A stretch of 20,286 bases of DNA. It comes from Silene noctiflora. Its lineage: Eukaryota; Streptophyta; Magnoliopsida; Caryophyllales; Caryophyllaceae. Shown here one piece after another: positions 1 to 7,890 of the stretch. Location of the stretch: NCBI GenBank assembly GCA_009801015.1, contig VHZZ01017384.1, forward strand, positions 4,544 to 24,829, written 5' to 3'. Position numbers and translations under genes: made by a program. Every line of letters starts with the position of its first letter. Positions within the stretch are counted from its first letter, which is position 1. The notes below the pieces were generated by a model. It saw nothing but the letters and a program-made list of their open reading frames with translations, was not told where the DNA came from and did not search any database.

Positions 1-120
1 CAAGATCGGGTCGGGTCGGGTTAATTCGGGTTTTCGGGTCAAATTCGGGTCCCACGAGTCGGGTTAATTCGGGTCTCGGGTCAGCCTTTTCGGGTTGGGT
101 CATCCGGGTCGGGTTGATTT
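1..120 (+). repeat. GGGTC-rich degenerate tandem tract with two G-quadruplex patterns
   Basis: The tract is built from variants of TCGGGT, often joined as TTAATTCGGG. Five G-triplets at 8, 13, 18, 28 and 36 are separated by 2, 2, 7 and 5 bases. Four more at 92, 97, 106 and 111 are separated by 2, 6 and 2 bases. Both sets meet the usual G3N1-7 G-quadruplex pattern on the plus strand. Tracts of this kind occur near the ends of some plant DNA transposons, so this may be the edge of an element whose body lies left of the window. That origin is inference. Confidence 0.7.
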
Positions 121-301
121 TGTCAGGTCTAGTTGTTCCCCTTTCTCTTTAGCACAAAAATTAAGGAAATTAATTTGAGCCGCATAATACACATAACCCT
201 ACAACAAATTGATTTTCGACCACACAAAGTTGTCCAAAAAAGGAATAAGGGAACAACAATGAAATATGACGGAAAGGAAAAGGGGAACAACATATATCAT
301 A

Positions 302-392
302 CTCCCTCCGATCCACACCAATGGTAACATGAACCCACTTTTCTCCTCACAAAAAGTGGGTTCATGTTACCATTGGTGTGGATCGGAGGGAG
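302..392. mobile_element. Stowaway-type MITE, near-perfect hairpin
   Basis: The arms at 302-342 and 352-392 are exact reverse complements over 41 bases, with a 9-base loop at 343-351. The termini read CTCCCTCCG and CGGAGGGAG, and the element is flanked by TA at 300-301 and 393-394. The CTCCCTCCG terminus and TA target duplication are the recognised signature of Stowaway MITEs, non-autonomous relatives of Tc1/mariner transposons. The lack of any mismatch between arms suggests a young insertion. There is no coding capacity. Confidence 0.95.
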
Positions 393-394
393 TA

Positions 395-1629
395 TAAAAT
401 AGTATTAATAAAAAGTATATTAATGAGCATGACATGAAGTCGGTTTGAACAAAATACTATTATAATAAAGAAGTTGTGGTGCGACCATAGATAAGTAAAA
501 CACAATATATCGGCCGCTAGAATAGAATCTAGATCAACTTTCTTTAACATCTTTCTACGATTGCCCATCCCCCTAATTATTGCTCTTTTTTTTTATTTCT
601 TCTGCTTGCACTACTTCAAATTTAAGACATCGCATTTTTACGAGTCATATTTTGGTCCTGGTTATTTGTTTATTATTTCTATTTTGAAATATGTCTCACT
701 TAATTGTTAATCTTTCTATTTAGGGAATGTTTTTTGTAAACAATTTCATTCTCCACACTCAATTTGGTCCACTTGTCACTAAATAATTTGTCTTCTCTCC
801 TTACCTTGATCTTTGCACCAAACCAAAGATAAACAAATGACTAAAACAGATGAGTATTTTATAATCTTTTTAGCACGAGCCTTATTTTAGTATTTTTCTT
901 CTTTACTTAATTTTCGCATAAAAAAAATATGCAGCACCACAATAATCCTTATTTTATTAAATTAATTTTGTTTAATTATCCATATAATAACATATACTCG
1001 GTAACAGAGTACGCCATGCTTGGTTTGATAAGTTAATTGTTTTTCTTTCTTGTTGGGATGATCTAATACATAACATAGTATTAGAATTTTAAGGGTTATA
1101 TTGTGAGTTGTTCCAAAACGTAGCGTATAAAATAAAAATTATCGTTAAAAATAATAATAGAAGAACGGAGACGTTACAGACCTTTTTTTATTTTTTGCAA
1201 TTGTGGCCACAATTTTCAACTCAATTAGTTATTTGATCTGGTTTTGATTTACAATGACGTATGTATTTTGAAGGTATATATCTACACAAAAATGTTGAAA
1301 GTTGAAACAGTTTGATGAAATAATTAAACAATTAATAACTCGGTGAGCGTTTGTAAGTGACTTCTACTGCAGCCAAATGTTACTGCATGATAGTATTGAA
1401 TAGACTTTATGTTGTAATTGACGGCGTACTTTCGACAACTCTAAATTTATTAATTCATATTTTATTAGTGAATCAAAGTGATGATGTCAATGTGCATTAT
1501 TAAATCCGTTAGTCTCCTATACCACATGTATTATGTATATAATATTAATAGACCTCGTAATAAATTTTTGATAGTTTAAGAAATTCCTTGACACTATTCC
1601 CTCACTTCAACCATTTGCTTATTTTTTTA
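395..1629. other. AT-rich spacer, no gene seen
   Basis: This stretch has a high AT content, frequent stops in all frames and no recognisable protein or RNA motif. The short open frames at its left edge overlap the Stowaway hairpin or carry no family resemblance. I see no promoter-like arrangement that leads to a gene. Confidence 0.6.
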
Positions 1630-1752
1630 ACACAGACTTTTATTTATGACGGTTTTTTCAAAGAGATATTTCACAGTCCCTTCTCATTTATTCTTTTGTC
1701 TCACGTCTCTTCAAAGTGACAGATTTTATCCGTCACAAATGAGAATTTGTGT
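1630..1752. mobile_element. Small MITE with TGACGG termini (copy 1)
   Basis: The right end carries ATCCGTCACAAATGAGAATT followed by TGTGT. The left end, starting ACACAG and reaching TTTATTTATGACGG, is its imperfect inverted match. The inner motif TTTTGTCTCACG followed by AAAGTGAC recurs at about 5160-5240 and 6809-6845, so three related copies lie in this window. No clean target duplication is visible here. The copy at 6688-6873 does have a 10-base duplication, which points to a Mutator-like origin for the family (inference). Confidence 0.6.
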
Positions 1753-1948
1753 TTTTTCATTGTTTTTGTCTTCATAAGAGATGTCGTAGTTAAAATAGAG
1801 AAAATAATAAATTAACTATATAAGTTATTGAAAGACTATATATTAAAAACGATCTTATTCAAAATTTGGAGGATATTTTTATTTTCCATTAACATAGATA
1901 GTGTGAGAAAATGATATATTGAATAATAAAGTTGTAACATAATTTTTT
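1753..1948. other. AT-rich spacer, nothing recognised
   Basis: The stretch is low-complexity AT-rich sequence between two small MITEs. No open frame, RNA gene or repeat family is recognised. Confidence 0.5.
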
Positions 1949-2085
1949 ATGAGAAACGGTCTTTTATTAATGTTAGTGATGAGAGACCTCTTATTTTTAT
2001 TTAAATTTTATCTTTTTCTTTTTAAGTAGTTTTTTGTTTATTTATTGGTTGTCTCTCACTAATATAGCGAGAGACGGTCTCTCAG
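1949..2085. mobile_element. Small MITE with TGAGAGACGGTCTCTC-like termini
   Basis: The left end (ATGAGAAACGGTCTTTTATTAATGTTAGTG, in two parts ATGAGAAACGGTC and TTAATGTTAGTG) pairs imperfectly with the right end (CTCACTAATATAGCGAGAGA followed by CGGTCTCTCAG) over about 35-40 bases. The interior is AT-rich without coding potential. The target duplication is not clear, so the exact borders are approximate. Confidence 0.6.
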
Positions 2086-2188
2086 GAAAAATTACCGTGG
2101 TCATAAAGGGCATTCATATACATTTTATATATTTAAACTAATGCTTTATGTTTTATTTAATGTTAGCTTCTTCTTTTTTTTTTTTGAT

Positions 2189-2379
2189 AAAATGTAAGTA
2201 TATTGATAAGATTGTAACCATACATCGAGAATATGGGTAAAAGCCCAAAATCTCGTACATGACCCAAGAGTGGGACCCGGATANAAAATGTAAGTATATT
2301 GATAAGATTGTAACCATACATCGAGAATATGGGTAAAAGCCCAAAATCTCGTACATGACCCAAGAGTGGGACCCGGATA
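2189..2379. repeat. Exact 95-base tandem duplication joined by an N
   Basis: Bases 2189-2283 and 2285-2379 are identical over 95 bases, and the only base between them is the ambiguous N at 2284. The unit lies in the 3' untranslated region of the LINE next to its poly-A tail. Two identical copies that abut at an N are what remains when overlapping contig ends are joined without being merged. I think an assembly artefact is more likely than a real duplication. Confidence 0.9.
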
Positions 2380-2556
2380 AACACCGGCCCAAATGCAAAA
2401 TCAGAACCAAAATGATACAACAAAACCAGATAATTAAGAGAACCCTAAATTAGACAGTAAAATCAGGTAGACCGTCATTCTCTATTCTTCACCACCCCAT
2501 CTCCATCTCTACTTCTCCTTCCACCCCATCTCCATCTCAAACCCCCACCCACCAGC

Positions 2557-3403
2557 TTAGGCCAAAACCCGCGCTATTAAGGACCGATCATGAGCCCCCT
2601 CTACTTTGATAAATGACTCCTTAATTTTGATTTTCAGATCCGCAATTATATCATGTGCAATTTTCCTCGGCCGAAGAAGAATGAGCTTGTGTTTACTCAG
2701 ATTCCTCTGTCTCCAGATGAAATAGATGCATGCATTATATGCGGCGTTGGTAATGCCCCTTTTCAGTTCGGTGCCCGGCATTCACAATCTCCATATGATG
2801 TGGTCATGATACGGTAGGTTGAGTCCCAGCCAGTCTCCAACCATTTGAAGCACCAATCGACTGTTGTCACAATCAAAGAAGAGATGTTTGGTGCTTTCAA
2901 TCTCACTTCCACAAATACAACAAGTATCATTGTTGCTAATACCCAATCTGTATAATTTCTCATTTGTAGTCATGTTATTGTGATGATAAATCCAGGCTAA
3001 GAAACCGTGTTTAGGGATAGTTAATGTATTCCAAATGAGATTTTGTCCACTTAACTTTCTCCCCTTTACTTCGGATAAGTTCGCATCCTTTGGCAATGGT
3101 ATATTCATGCCCTTTATCAGTTGTCTAAGTATGTTGCTGGTATGAATCAAGGAATAGGTTTTTGACATGGTAGACCTTCCTCCAAGACCAACTTGAGTTG
3201 TTGTTTGGAGTATAGTCCAGCCATTCCCACCCTTGATATAGGTGTGATTAACCCTTTTGACCCAGAGATGGTAAATTTGGTGGCAATCCACCACACTAAC
3301 TTACCTACAACAACCTTGTTCCAAAGAGCATAATCTTTTAATCCCAGACCACCCTCATTATTTGGCTTGCAAATCTTGTCCCATGAAACTAGAGGAGATC
3401 TTA
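2557..3403 (-). pseudogene. LINE ORF2 C-terminal part (reverse transcriptase tail and zinc-binding region), broken
   Basis: Three reading segments line up along one LINE ORF2 C-terminus. From 3403 the frame reads RSPLVSWDKICKPNNEGGLG and then WNKVVVGKLVWWIATK, the conserved region after the polymerase core. A frameshift at about 3265-3290 moves to a second frame with LWVKRVNHTYIKGG, then a zinc-binding segment with CCICG, H and C spaced as in the zf-RVT family. An in-frame TGA at 2782-2784 interrupts this frame, which then runs on in phase with YNACIYFIWRQRNLSKHK, typical of the extreme C-terminus. The product would have reverse-transcribed LINE RNA at the target site. One frameshift and one stop make the copy nonfunctional. 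The 5' border is the inserted LTR at 3404. Confidence 0.85.
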
Positions 3404-4387
3404 TGTAACAACCCGGATTATACCATAAAGAAAATATCATAATATAAATGATAAATCAGAGTATAACATAAATATAATGTCTAGGTGGCGGAAGCACCTG
3501 ACCAATCCGGTTCACTACAAAACTCCAAAACCAAACTAATAAATTATTCAAGGGTTCTCAAAACATGAAAACAAAATCCTAAGCAATTTATTAATCTCGC
3601 CTTCTCGATGCATCCCAAGCAAGCATCAACAAAACAGCGACAAGCATTCAACCTGAGAATGAGGGTCGACAATCAGTCGGGAGTAACTAGATGTTCTCCC
3701 AGTCATGTTTACAACAATTGAATATAACCAACAGTAACAGTTGAAATGTAAAACCAGTAAACATGTGAGACCATCTATACTCATGAAAACTCGATATCAA
3801 CCCATCATCAGACAAGGATATGATCAGACAAACATTTACGATGATAACTCCAAGTTGGACAACATGAGACAACACATGACACAAACCATATTATGATGCC
3901 ATGTAAAATCTTAGGACCATCAAACCCAATGCAAATATAACCAAACCAAGCAACTATTAGAGCATATAACGAACGGCCTCTAGCCACAAGCACAGTGTAG
4001 AGAATGAACGTCGTTAGAGCGATTAACGAACTGCCTCTAACTGTTAGAGCGATTAACGAACTGCCTCTAGCTGATGGAGCGATTAACGAACTGCCTCCAT
4101 CGNTTGTGGACCGATTAACGAACTGCATCCAAGGTACTATGTATAGCGTATAACCACTGCCTATATGCCTAAGACCTGGCCAGACCTCTCGGTGCAATAA
4201 CTTTACACCGAACGACACTCGGGGAATAGAGCGATTAACGAACTGCCTCTGCTACCCCCCCAGACCATAGACCATACAACCATCTCCGAAGGGTAGCGTG
4301 TTCATTCCGATAGTATATAACTGATACTACCATCATCTATACAACCAGCCAACCACAAGTGCACAGTATATAAGATGGTCATTTTCA
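3404..4387 (-). mobile_element. Solo-LTR-like insertion (LTR C) within the LINE
   Basis: The block begins TGTAACAACCCGG at 3404, which resembles the outer ends of the two gypsy LTRs further right (TGTAACACTCCC). LINE coding sequence lies on both sides: YNPL-like codons end near 4385 and RSPLVSWDK resumes at 3403. The right border is set at about 4381-4387 (…CATTTTCA) and is uncertain. I find no matching 5-base target duplication. Minus orientation is inferred from the similar ends of LTRs A and B, whose polypurine tracts show direction. There is no gag or pol inside. The interior holds the hairpin array at 3958-4329. The single N at 4103 falls within that array. Confidence 0.65.
3958..4329. 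repeat. Array of about nine hairpins with conserved loop and varying stems
   Basis: Units share a loop close to CGATTAACGAACTGC, while the flanking arms differ from unit to unit but stay complementary within each unit. Examples are TAGAG/CTCTA (3958-3982), GTTAGAG/CTCTAAC (4013-4041), GTTAGAG/CTCTAGC with one G-T pair (4043-4071), GATGGAG/CTCCATC (4073-4101) and TATAG/CTATA (4142-4165). AGAG/CTCT (4228-4250) is backed by GGGG/CCCC. More distant members are TCGGTG/CACCGA with loop CAATAACTTTA (4189-4211) and TAGTAT/ATACTA with loop ATAACTG (4311-4329). One unit (4105-4133), beside the N, pairs only weakly. The common loop core is WTAAC. No function is known to me. Confidence 0.85.
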
Positions 4388-4530
4388 TTAGTTTATATAA
4401 GGGATTATACTTGAAATTCAAGGTTGCAGTGGTATGAGCCAGGAGCCTGGAGCCTTGTGAGATATGTCATGCAGACCGTAAAGAGCATAGGTGATAGGGG
4501 ATCTCCCGCCTCAATCCCGTCATTGGTTTT
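4385..4530 (-). pseudogene. LINE reverse transcriptase fragment (GDPLSP region)
   Basis: The minus strand reads GIEAGDPLSPMLFTVCMTYL followed by TRLQAPGS. This is the G-x-x-GDPLSP-xLF motif of LINE reverse transcriptases (family form GxRQGDPLSPLLF). A one-base slip near 4405 then gives FQYNPLYK, which corresponds to the usual F-x-x-HPxCK segment. About 150-170 residues that normally follow, including the FADD catalytic motif, are absent between here and the resumption at 3403. The arginine-glutamine before GDP has become glutamate-alanine. The upstream start of ORF2 and ORF1 are missing because the element is 5'-truncated. Confidence 0.8.
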
Positions 4531-4545
4531 CATTGGTTTACTTCT

Positions 4546-5065
4546 TATTACTTTCATTCATTTCGATCTTTCACTACATCCCTTGTTAATATTATTATAA
4601 TTCACTGCTCCTGCCAAAAATAATTGTTATTTTCACCCAATTATGGAATGTTAGTTTTTTTTTTTTAATTTACAAAGTACAATACTATTATATTTCATTG
4701 ATTTTGGCATCATTTATAAATATAATTGCTTTTTAATTAGTAAAAATTGATCTTAAAAAAGTGAGATATATAGTTAGTTAAGATAAGTGACAGAGTGACA
4801 GGTGGTGGGATTTAGAAGTTAATCTCATGGTCATGACTTTGATAGTTTGATTCAACGCCTCGTAATAAATAGAGTCTCACCGAGTGTGACACGTGGTGGA
4901 TAAACATAGTCGTACTCCATTGTTCAATAACTTGGCTTCAATGGTTCGGTGGAGAAGGAACAAATGTCTCATATTTAATTGGGTCGACCATGTTACCAAT
5001 TAATATATGTCACTCCTTTGGTTTCATAACTTCTATGAACATGATCGTGGAAGGTTCTAGATCTT
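4546..5065. other. AT-rich spacer, no gene seen
   Basis: Apart from small direct repeats such as ATTGGTTTTCATTGGTTT at its left edge, I see no coding frame, RNA gene or named repeat here. Confidence 0.5.
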
Positions 5066-5254
5066 ATAAATATTTTCATCTTTAAAGAGTTTTGTGACGA
5101 TATTTTTACAGACACCTCTCACAATTCCGCTCTACTTGCCCTCTTTATTTACCCCTTTGTCTTACGAGTCATATTTCTTTAAAGTGACGAATTTTGTTCC
5201 ATTTGTCTCACGAGTCATAAAGTGACGAATTTTGTCCGTCACAAATGAGAATTT
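5066..5254. mobile_element. Small MITE with TGACGG termini (copy 2)
   Basis: The right end reads GTCCGTCACAAATGAGAATT followed by TGTG, nearly identical to the copy ending at 1752. The left end is a weak inverted match around GTTTTGTGACGATAT. Inside, the motif TTTGTCTYACGAGTCAT plus AAAGTGACGAATTTTGT occurs twice in tandem (about 5156-5195 and 5198-5236), which is not seen in the other two copies. No coding capacity is present, and the left border is approximate. Confidence 0.55.
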
Positions 5255-5524
5255 GTGTTTCATCTTTTTATGCTCTATTTATCTTTGCATTTTACTAAGG
5301 TCATGGCTTAATTTTAGCTTGTTTTATTTAGTTCAGCTTCATTTATTCAGTTTAAATTAGCCTAACTCCATTTAATTTACTTCAACTCCTATCAACTGAA
5401 AAGAACCGACCCTAAAATATAATCAGCTTCTTATGCATTGTAATGAAATATATTGTACAAGCAATAATAAAGTGTGTTATAACAATTGGTTGATAAAATG
5501 AAAATTGATAGTTAAATTAGTAGG
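5255..5524. other. AT-rich spacer, nothing recognised
   Basis: This is AT-rich sequence with no supported gene. An open frame starting near its right edge runs into the motif cluster that follows and has no family resemblance. Confidence 0.5.
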
Positions 5525-5850
5525 CAAGACTCACTCAGGACTTTTCAAAGTATTAAGATTCTGGCACATCAGTTTTTCACTAATTTTTATTATTTCTTTA
5601 TTGTTCAGACTCGCCTCGGACTTTATAAATTATCCGTCAGATTCACCTCAGACTCTACTTTTTCACTTAACTACTTTTTTATTTATTTTACAAAAATAAG
5701 TGATACATGAGATCCACTCATTTGATAATTACTTTTCATAATGCGGTCAAGACTCACCTAAAGTCTTAAATTGAGTCTTGGTATTTTTTGTTCCAAGACA
5801 AAATTCACTCAAGACTACTAATAATCTACCAAAGTCTTAAGTGAGTCTTG
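5525..5850. repeat. Cluster of CAAGACTCAC motifs in both orientations, possible MITE
   Basis: The left edge CAAGACTCACTCAGGACTTT (5525-5544) and the right edge AAAGTCTTAAGTGAGTCTTG (5831-5850) are inverted matches at all but two of 20 positions. Variants of the same motif recur inside: CAGACTCGCCTCGGACTTT near 5608, CAGATTCACCTCAGACTCT near 5637, CAAGACTCACCTAAAGTCTT near 5747 and ATTCACTCAAGACTAC near 5801. This could be a MITE with subterminal repeats. No target duplication is evident. Confidence 0.6.
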
Positions 5851-6390
5851 TCTTGAAACTTACTAAAGTCTTATATCAAGACTACTAATAATCTTACCCT
5901 TGGTGGCGTAGTGTACTATTCCCCTTCTTAGCCCAGTTATTCGACCCATACTCTTAGATGACCACCTCTTACAAGTTATATATTCGATAAAATTAGGCAA
6001 TTATTATCGACTTCTATAAATCCCATCTATTTTTACATTTCGAGATATTCATTTTTTTTCTTCAATATTTTTTAAATTATATGCAGAAACACTATGAAAT
6101 TATGCTTATTTAAATATTTTCCGAGTGAATTTGATGATGTAATTTTTATAGGTTTTTATCAAATATAATTTACGTCGTGTTCTTTTCAGCTCCCATCACT
6201 CGAAAAAATTAGGTCATTATATGTTGTAGTGTGTTAGGCGGAAAAATTTGGAGATTTTTATATTTTGTAGTGGATAGGTAGGACTTCGGGGTTTATGAAA
6301 AAATGAAGTAAATTATTTATTCATTCTCTGATATGATATTTGCGGTCAAGCTTTCTCATTTAAGTCTTTAACATGTAATTAAAAAAGAGA
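5851..6390. other. AT-rich spacer, no gene seen
   Basis: A short tail of CAAGACTACTAATAATCTT continues the preceding cluster (about 5878-5896). The rest is AT-rich sequence with no recognisable coding or RNA feature. Confidence 0.5.
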
Positions 6391-6420
6391 ATAAGAGTTA
6401 GTTCAAATGGTGTAAGCTCT

Positions 6421-6660
6421 TTTAGTGTGTGTTTGACCTGACTTTTAAAAGTGTTTTTGGAATTAAAAACACATATTGGCCAAACACATCATTATTTAAA
6501 AATTAAAAGCTAAAAGAAAATTCTCAAAAGCCAAAAAACCTTCTTTTTGTCCATAAAATCAAAAGCAACAATTTGATGCTTCTGATTTTGAAAAACACTT
6601 TTAGAAAATTAAGTTTAAAAACCAAAAACTCATTTTCAAAAAGTTAGGCCAAACATGCTC
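6421..6660. mobile_element. hAT-like MITE (GTTTGGCC termini)
   Basis: The left end GTGTGTGTTTGACCTGACTTTT and the right end AAAAAGTTAGGCCAAACATG are imperfect inverted repeats. Ends of the form GTTTGGCC are common in plant hAT-like MITEs. The flanks GCTCTTTTA (left) and GCTCTTA (right) look like an 8-base duplication altered by small indels, so the borders are approximate. The interior is AT-rich and noncoding. It sits inside the SINE head. Confidence 0.65.
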
Positions 6661-6687
6661 TTAGTGAGTTAGTGTAACCATAAAGTT

Positions 6688-6873
6688 CAAAGCGTCTCCC
6701 TTGTGACGGGTCGGTATTTGTGACGGATAATGCCACTCACAAAACGAATAAAGCAAAAGGTGGGGGCACCTCTCCACTTGCTTTCCTCTCTCCTCTCATG
6801 GGTCTTTTGTCTCACAATTTGGTACCCGTCTTCTCAAAGTGACGGATACCTTCCGTCATAAATGAGAATTGCC
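6688..6873. mobile_element. Mutator-like MITE (TGACGG family, copy 3) with 10-base duplication
   Basis: The element is flanked by CCATAAAGTT at both 6678-6687 and 6874-6883. A 9-10 base duplication is characteristic of Mutator-like elements. The ends are inverted: left GCGTCTCCCTTGTGACGG, and on the right the complement of GGCAATTCTCATTTATGACGG. The inner part TTTTGTCTCAC…AAAGTGACGGATA is shared with the copies ending at 1752 and 5254. This copy therefore defines the family borders. Confidence 0.75.
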
Positions 6874-6930
6874 CCATAAAGTTAGGGGTTCGATTCTCAC
6901 CCGTAATATAATGCGCGCACTCATTTGAAG

Positions 6931-7317
6931 AAAAAAACCTAGGCTTGTAACCAAAAATAAGCAAAGAATATGTTTAGATTAGAATGTTATTGTAGTCCGT
7001 AATTGGAATTTTGAAGAGAAGGGCTTTGGTTTGTAATTGTTAATCAGCAGCTGTCAGAGAATCAGATAAGAGTATGTGAATGGATAAGTATTAAACATGT
7101 TTCCTTATCCGATTTGCGTATATTTGACGGCTTCATTCATTCGTTGCATGATCGATCCATCCATCCCTATTAAACCAGGTTGAGTCATGGATATTATCTT
7201 ACATTATTATCGTACCCACACTTTGTGTCGTACTTTACAAACCAATTGTACTTATCCTTGACATTAAGGTGTTGGCCCTTTTTGTGATAAATGAATTTGA
7301 ACCTATTAATACGTATT
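6931..7317. other. Spacer, no gene seen
   Basis: No supported open frame, RNA gene or repeat is visible between the SINE tail and the long inverted repeat that follows. Confidence 0.5.
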
Positions 7318-7878
7318 TGTATGGAAAGAAGCACGCAATAGCTTAAGGTATTTTGGTGGTCGTAACTATCTTCCTATACTTTGTGATCCACCCTTTAATT
7401 TAAGGGTTTGAGCCACGGTTGTAGATGCGCAATCTAATAAACAACGCTATATTACTTATGATAATTTAGCGCTCAAGGAAGAATGATATAATTCTCAAAC
7501 TTAAACACAAAAATCTCCAACGATACTTATAACAAGAAAGATCCAATAACACAACATCGACTAGAGTCTTCAAAAAAGTACTTGTGGATGCTAAATTACA
7601 AACTAAGGGATAGATGACTGATTACCTCCATGATCGGATGGGCTTGCCGTGCTACGTCTAAAACCATGCTAATCAAATATAAGACTAAGAATCTACGATC
7701 TAAAGATAGACTAAATTGTAGTTTCTGTTGTTGTTTGAGTTTGAGAATTATATCATTCATCCTTGAGCGCGCCGTTTATTAGATTACGCATCTATAAGCG
7801 TGGCTCACACCCTTGCATTAAATCACAAGGGTAGTTACGACCTTCAGAGTACCTTAAGGTACTGTGCTTGTTTCCACA
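7318..7878 (+). repeat. Long inverted repeat that looks like a 5' LTR
   Basis: The left arm (7318 to about 7510) and right arm (about 7725-7878) are imperfect inverted copies. For example GCGCTCAAGGAAGAATGATA at about 7469-7488 answers the complement of TATCATTCATCCTTGAGCGC near 7751-7770. The shared order includes GGAAA-AAGCAC, CTTAAGGTA, GGTCGTAACTA, GAGCCAC and ATCTAATAAAC. The left arm has about 22 extra bases near 7445-7468. The block starts TGTATGGAAA and ends TTTCCACA, like an LTR, and a primer-binding-site-like motif follows 12 bases later. Ordinary LTRs do not have inverted repeats this long, so a foldback element beside the LTR end is an alternative. Confidence 0.7.
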
Positions 7879-7890
7879 TAAATAAGTTTT

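Larger units (their letters stand above)
2174..4537 (-). mobile_element. 5'-truncated L1-type LINE, interrupted by an LTR
   Basis: Read on the minus strand, the element starts inside the reverse transcriptase (about 4530), resumes after an LTR insertion (from 3403 down to 2557) and ends in a 3' untranslated region. A poly-A tail, seen as a T-run at about 2174-2185 on the plus strand, follows. Motifs are those of plant L1 LINE ORF2: GDPLSP, the GGLGL region, LWVKRVNH and a CCICG...H...C zinc-binding segment. A possible target duplication is TTAGCTTCTT at 2163-2172 against TTACTTCTT at 4538-4546. This is a dead copy with stops, frameshifts, a missing middle and a duplicated 3' segment. Confidence 0.85.
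6391..6930 (+). mobile_element. tRNA-derived SINE head, split by two nested MITEs
   Basis: TAGTTCAAATGG at 6399-6410 fits the polymerase III box A consensus TRGYNNARNNGG at every position. GGTTCGATTCT at 6887-6897 fits box B GGTTCGANTCC at all but the last position. In the present sequence they are almost 480 bases apart. Removing the hAT-like MITE (about 6421-6660) and the Mutator-like MITE with one copy of its duplication (6678-6873) brings them to roughly normal tRNA spacing. The tail reaches GAAGAAAAAAACC at about 6927-6939. A tRNA-derived SINE is therefore the best reading. A decayed tRNA gene is the alternative. Confidence 0.7.

Noticed and set aside
1-120. Interstitial telomere repeat
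   Set aside because: The unit is based on GGGTC and TTAATTCGGG, not the plant telomere repeat TTTAGGG.
133-568. Short open frames on both strands around the Stowaway hairpin
   Set aside because: They overlap the MITE or AT-rich spacer, show no family resemblance and have no gene-like context.
2153-2423. Two overlapping minus-strand open frames of 85-86 residues
   Set aside because: They exist only because the 95-base segment is duplicated across an N in the LINE 3' untranslated region.
3808-4218. Minus-strand frame with repeated RGSSLIAL units, possibly a repeat protein
   Set aside because: The peptide repeats are translations of the DNA hairpin array in LTR C, and the frame includes the N. 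The conserved feature is the DNA or RNA pairing, not a protein.
3958-4260. Regularly spaced repeats resembling a CRISPR array
   Set aside because: Units are directly adjacent at 30 bases with no unique spacers, the genome is a plant and no cas genes exist.
5505-5699. Plus-strand frame of 64 hydrophobic residues
   Set aside because: It lies in the CAAGACTCAC motif cluster, its composition is what AT-rich DNA gives and no gene context is present.
6391-6902. An intron-containing functional tRNA gene
   Set aside because: The gap between box A and box B is two MITEs rather than an intron, no complete acceptor stem is visible and a SINE explains the tail.
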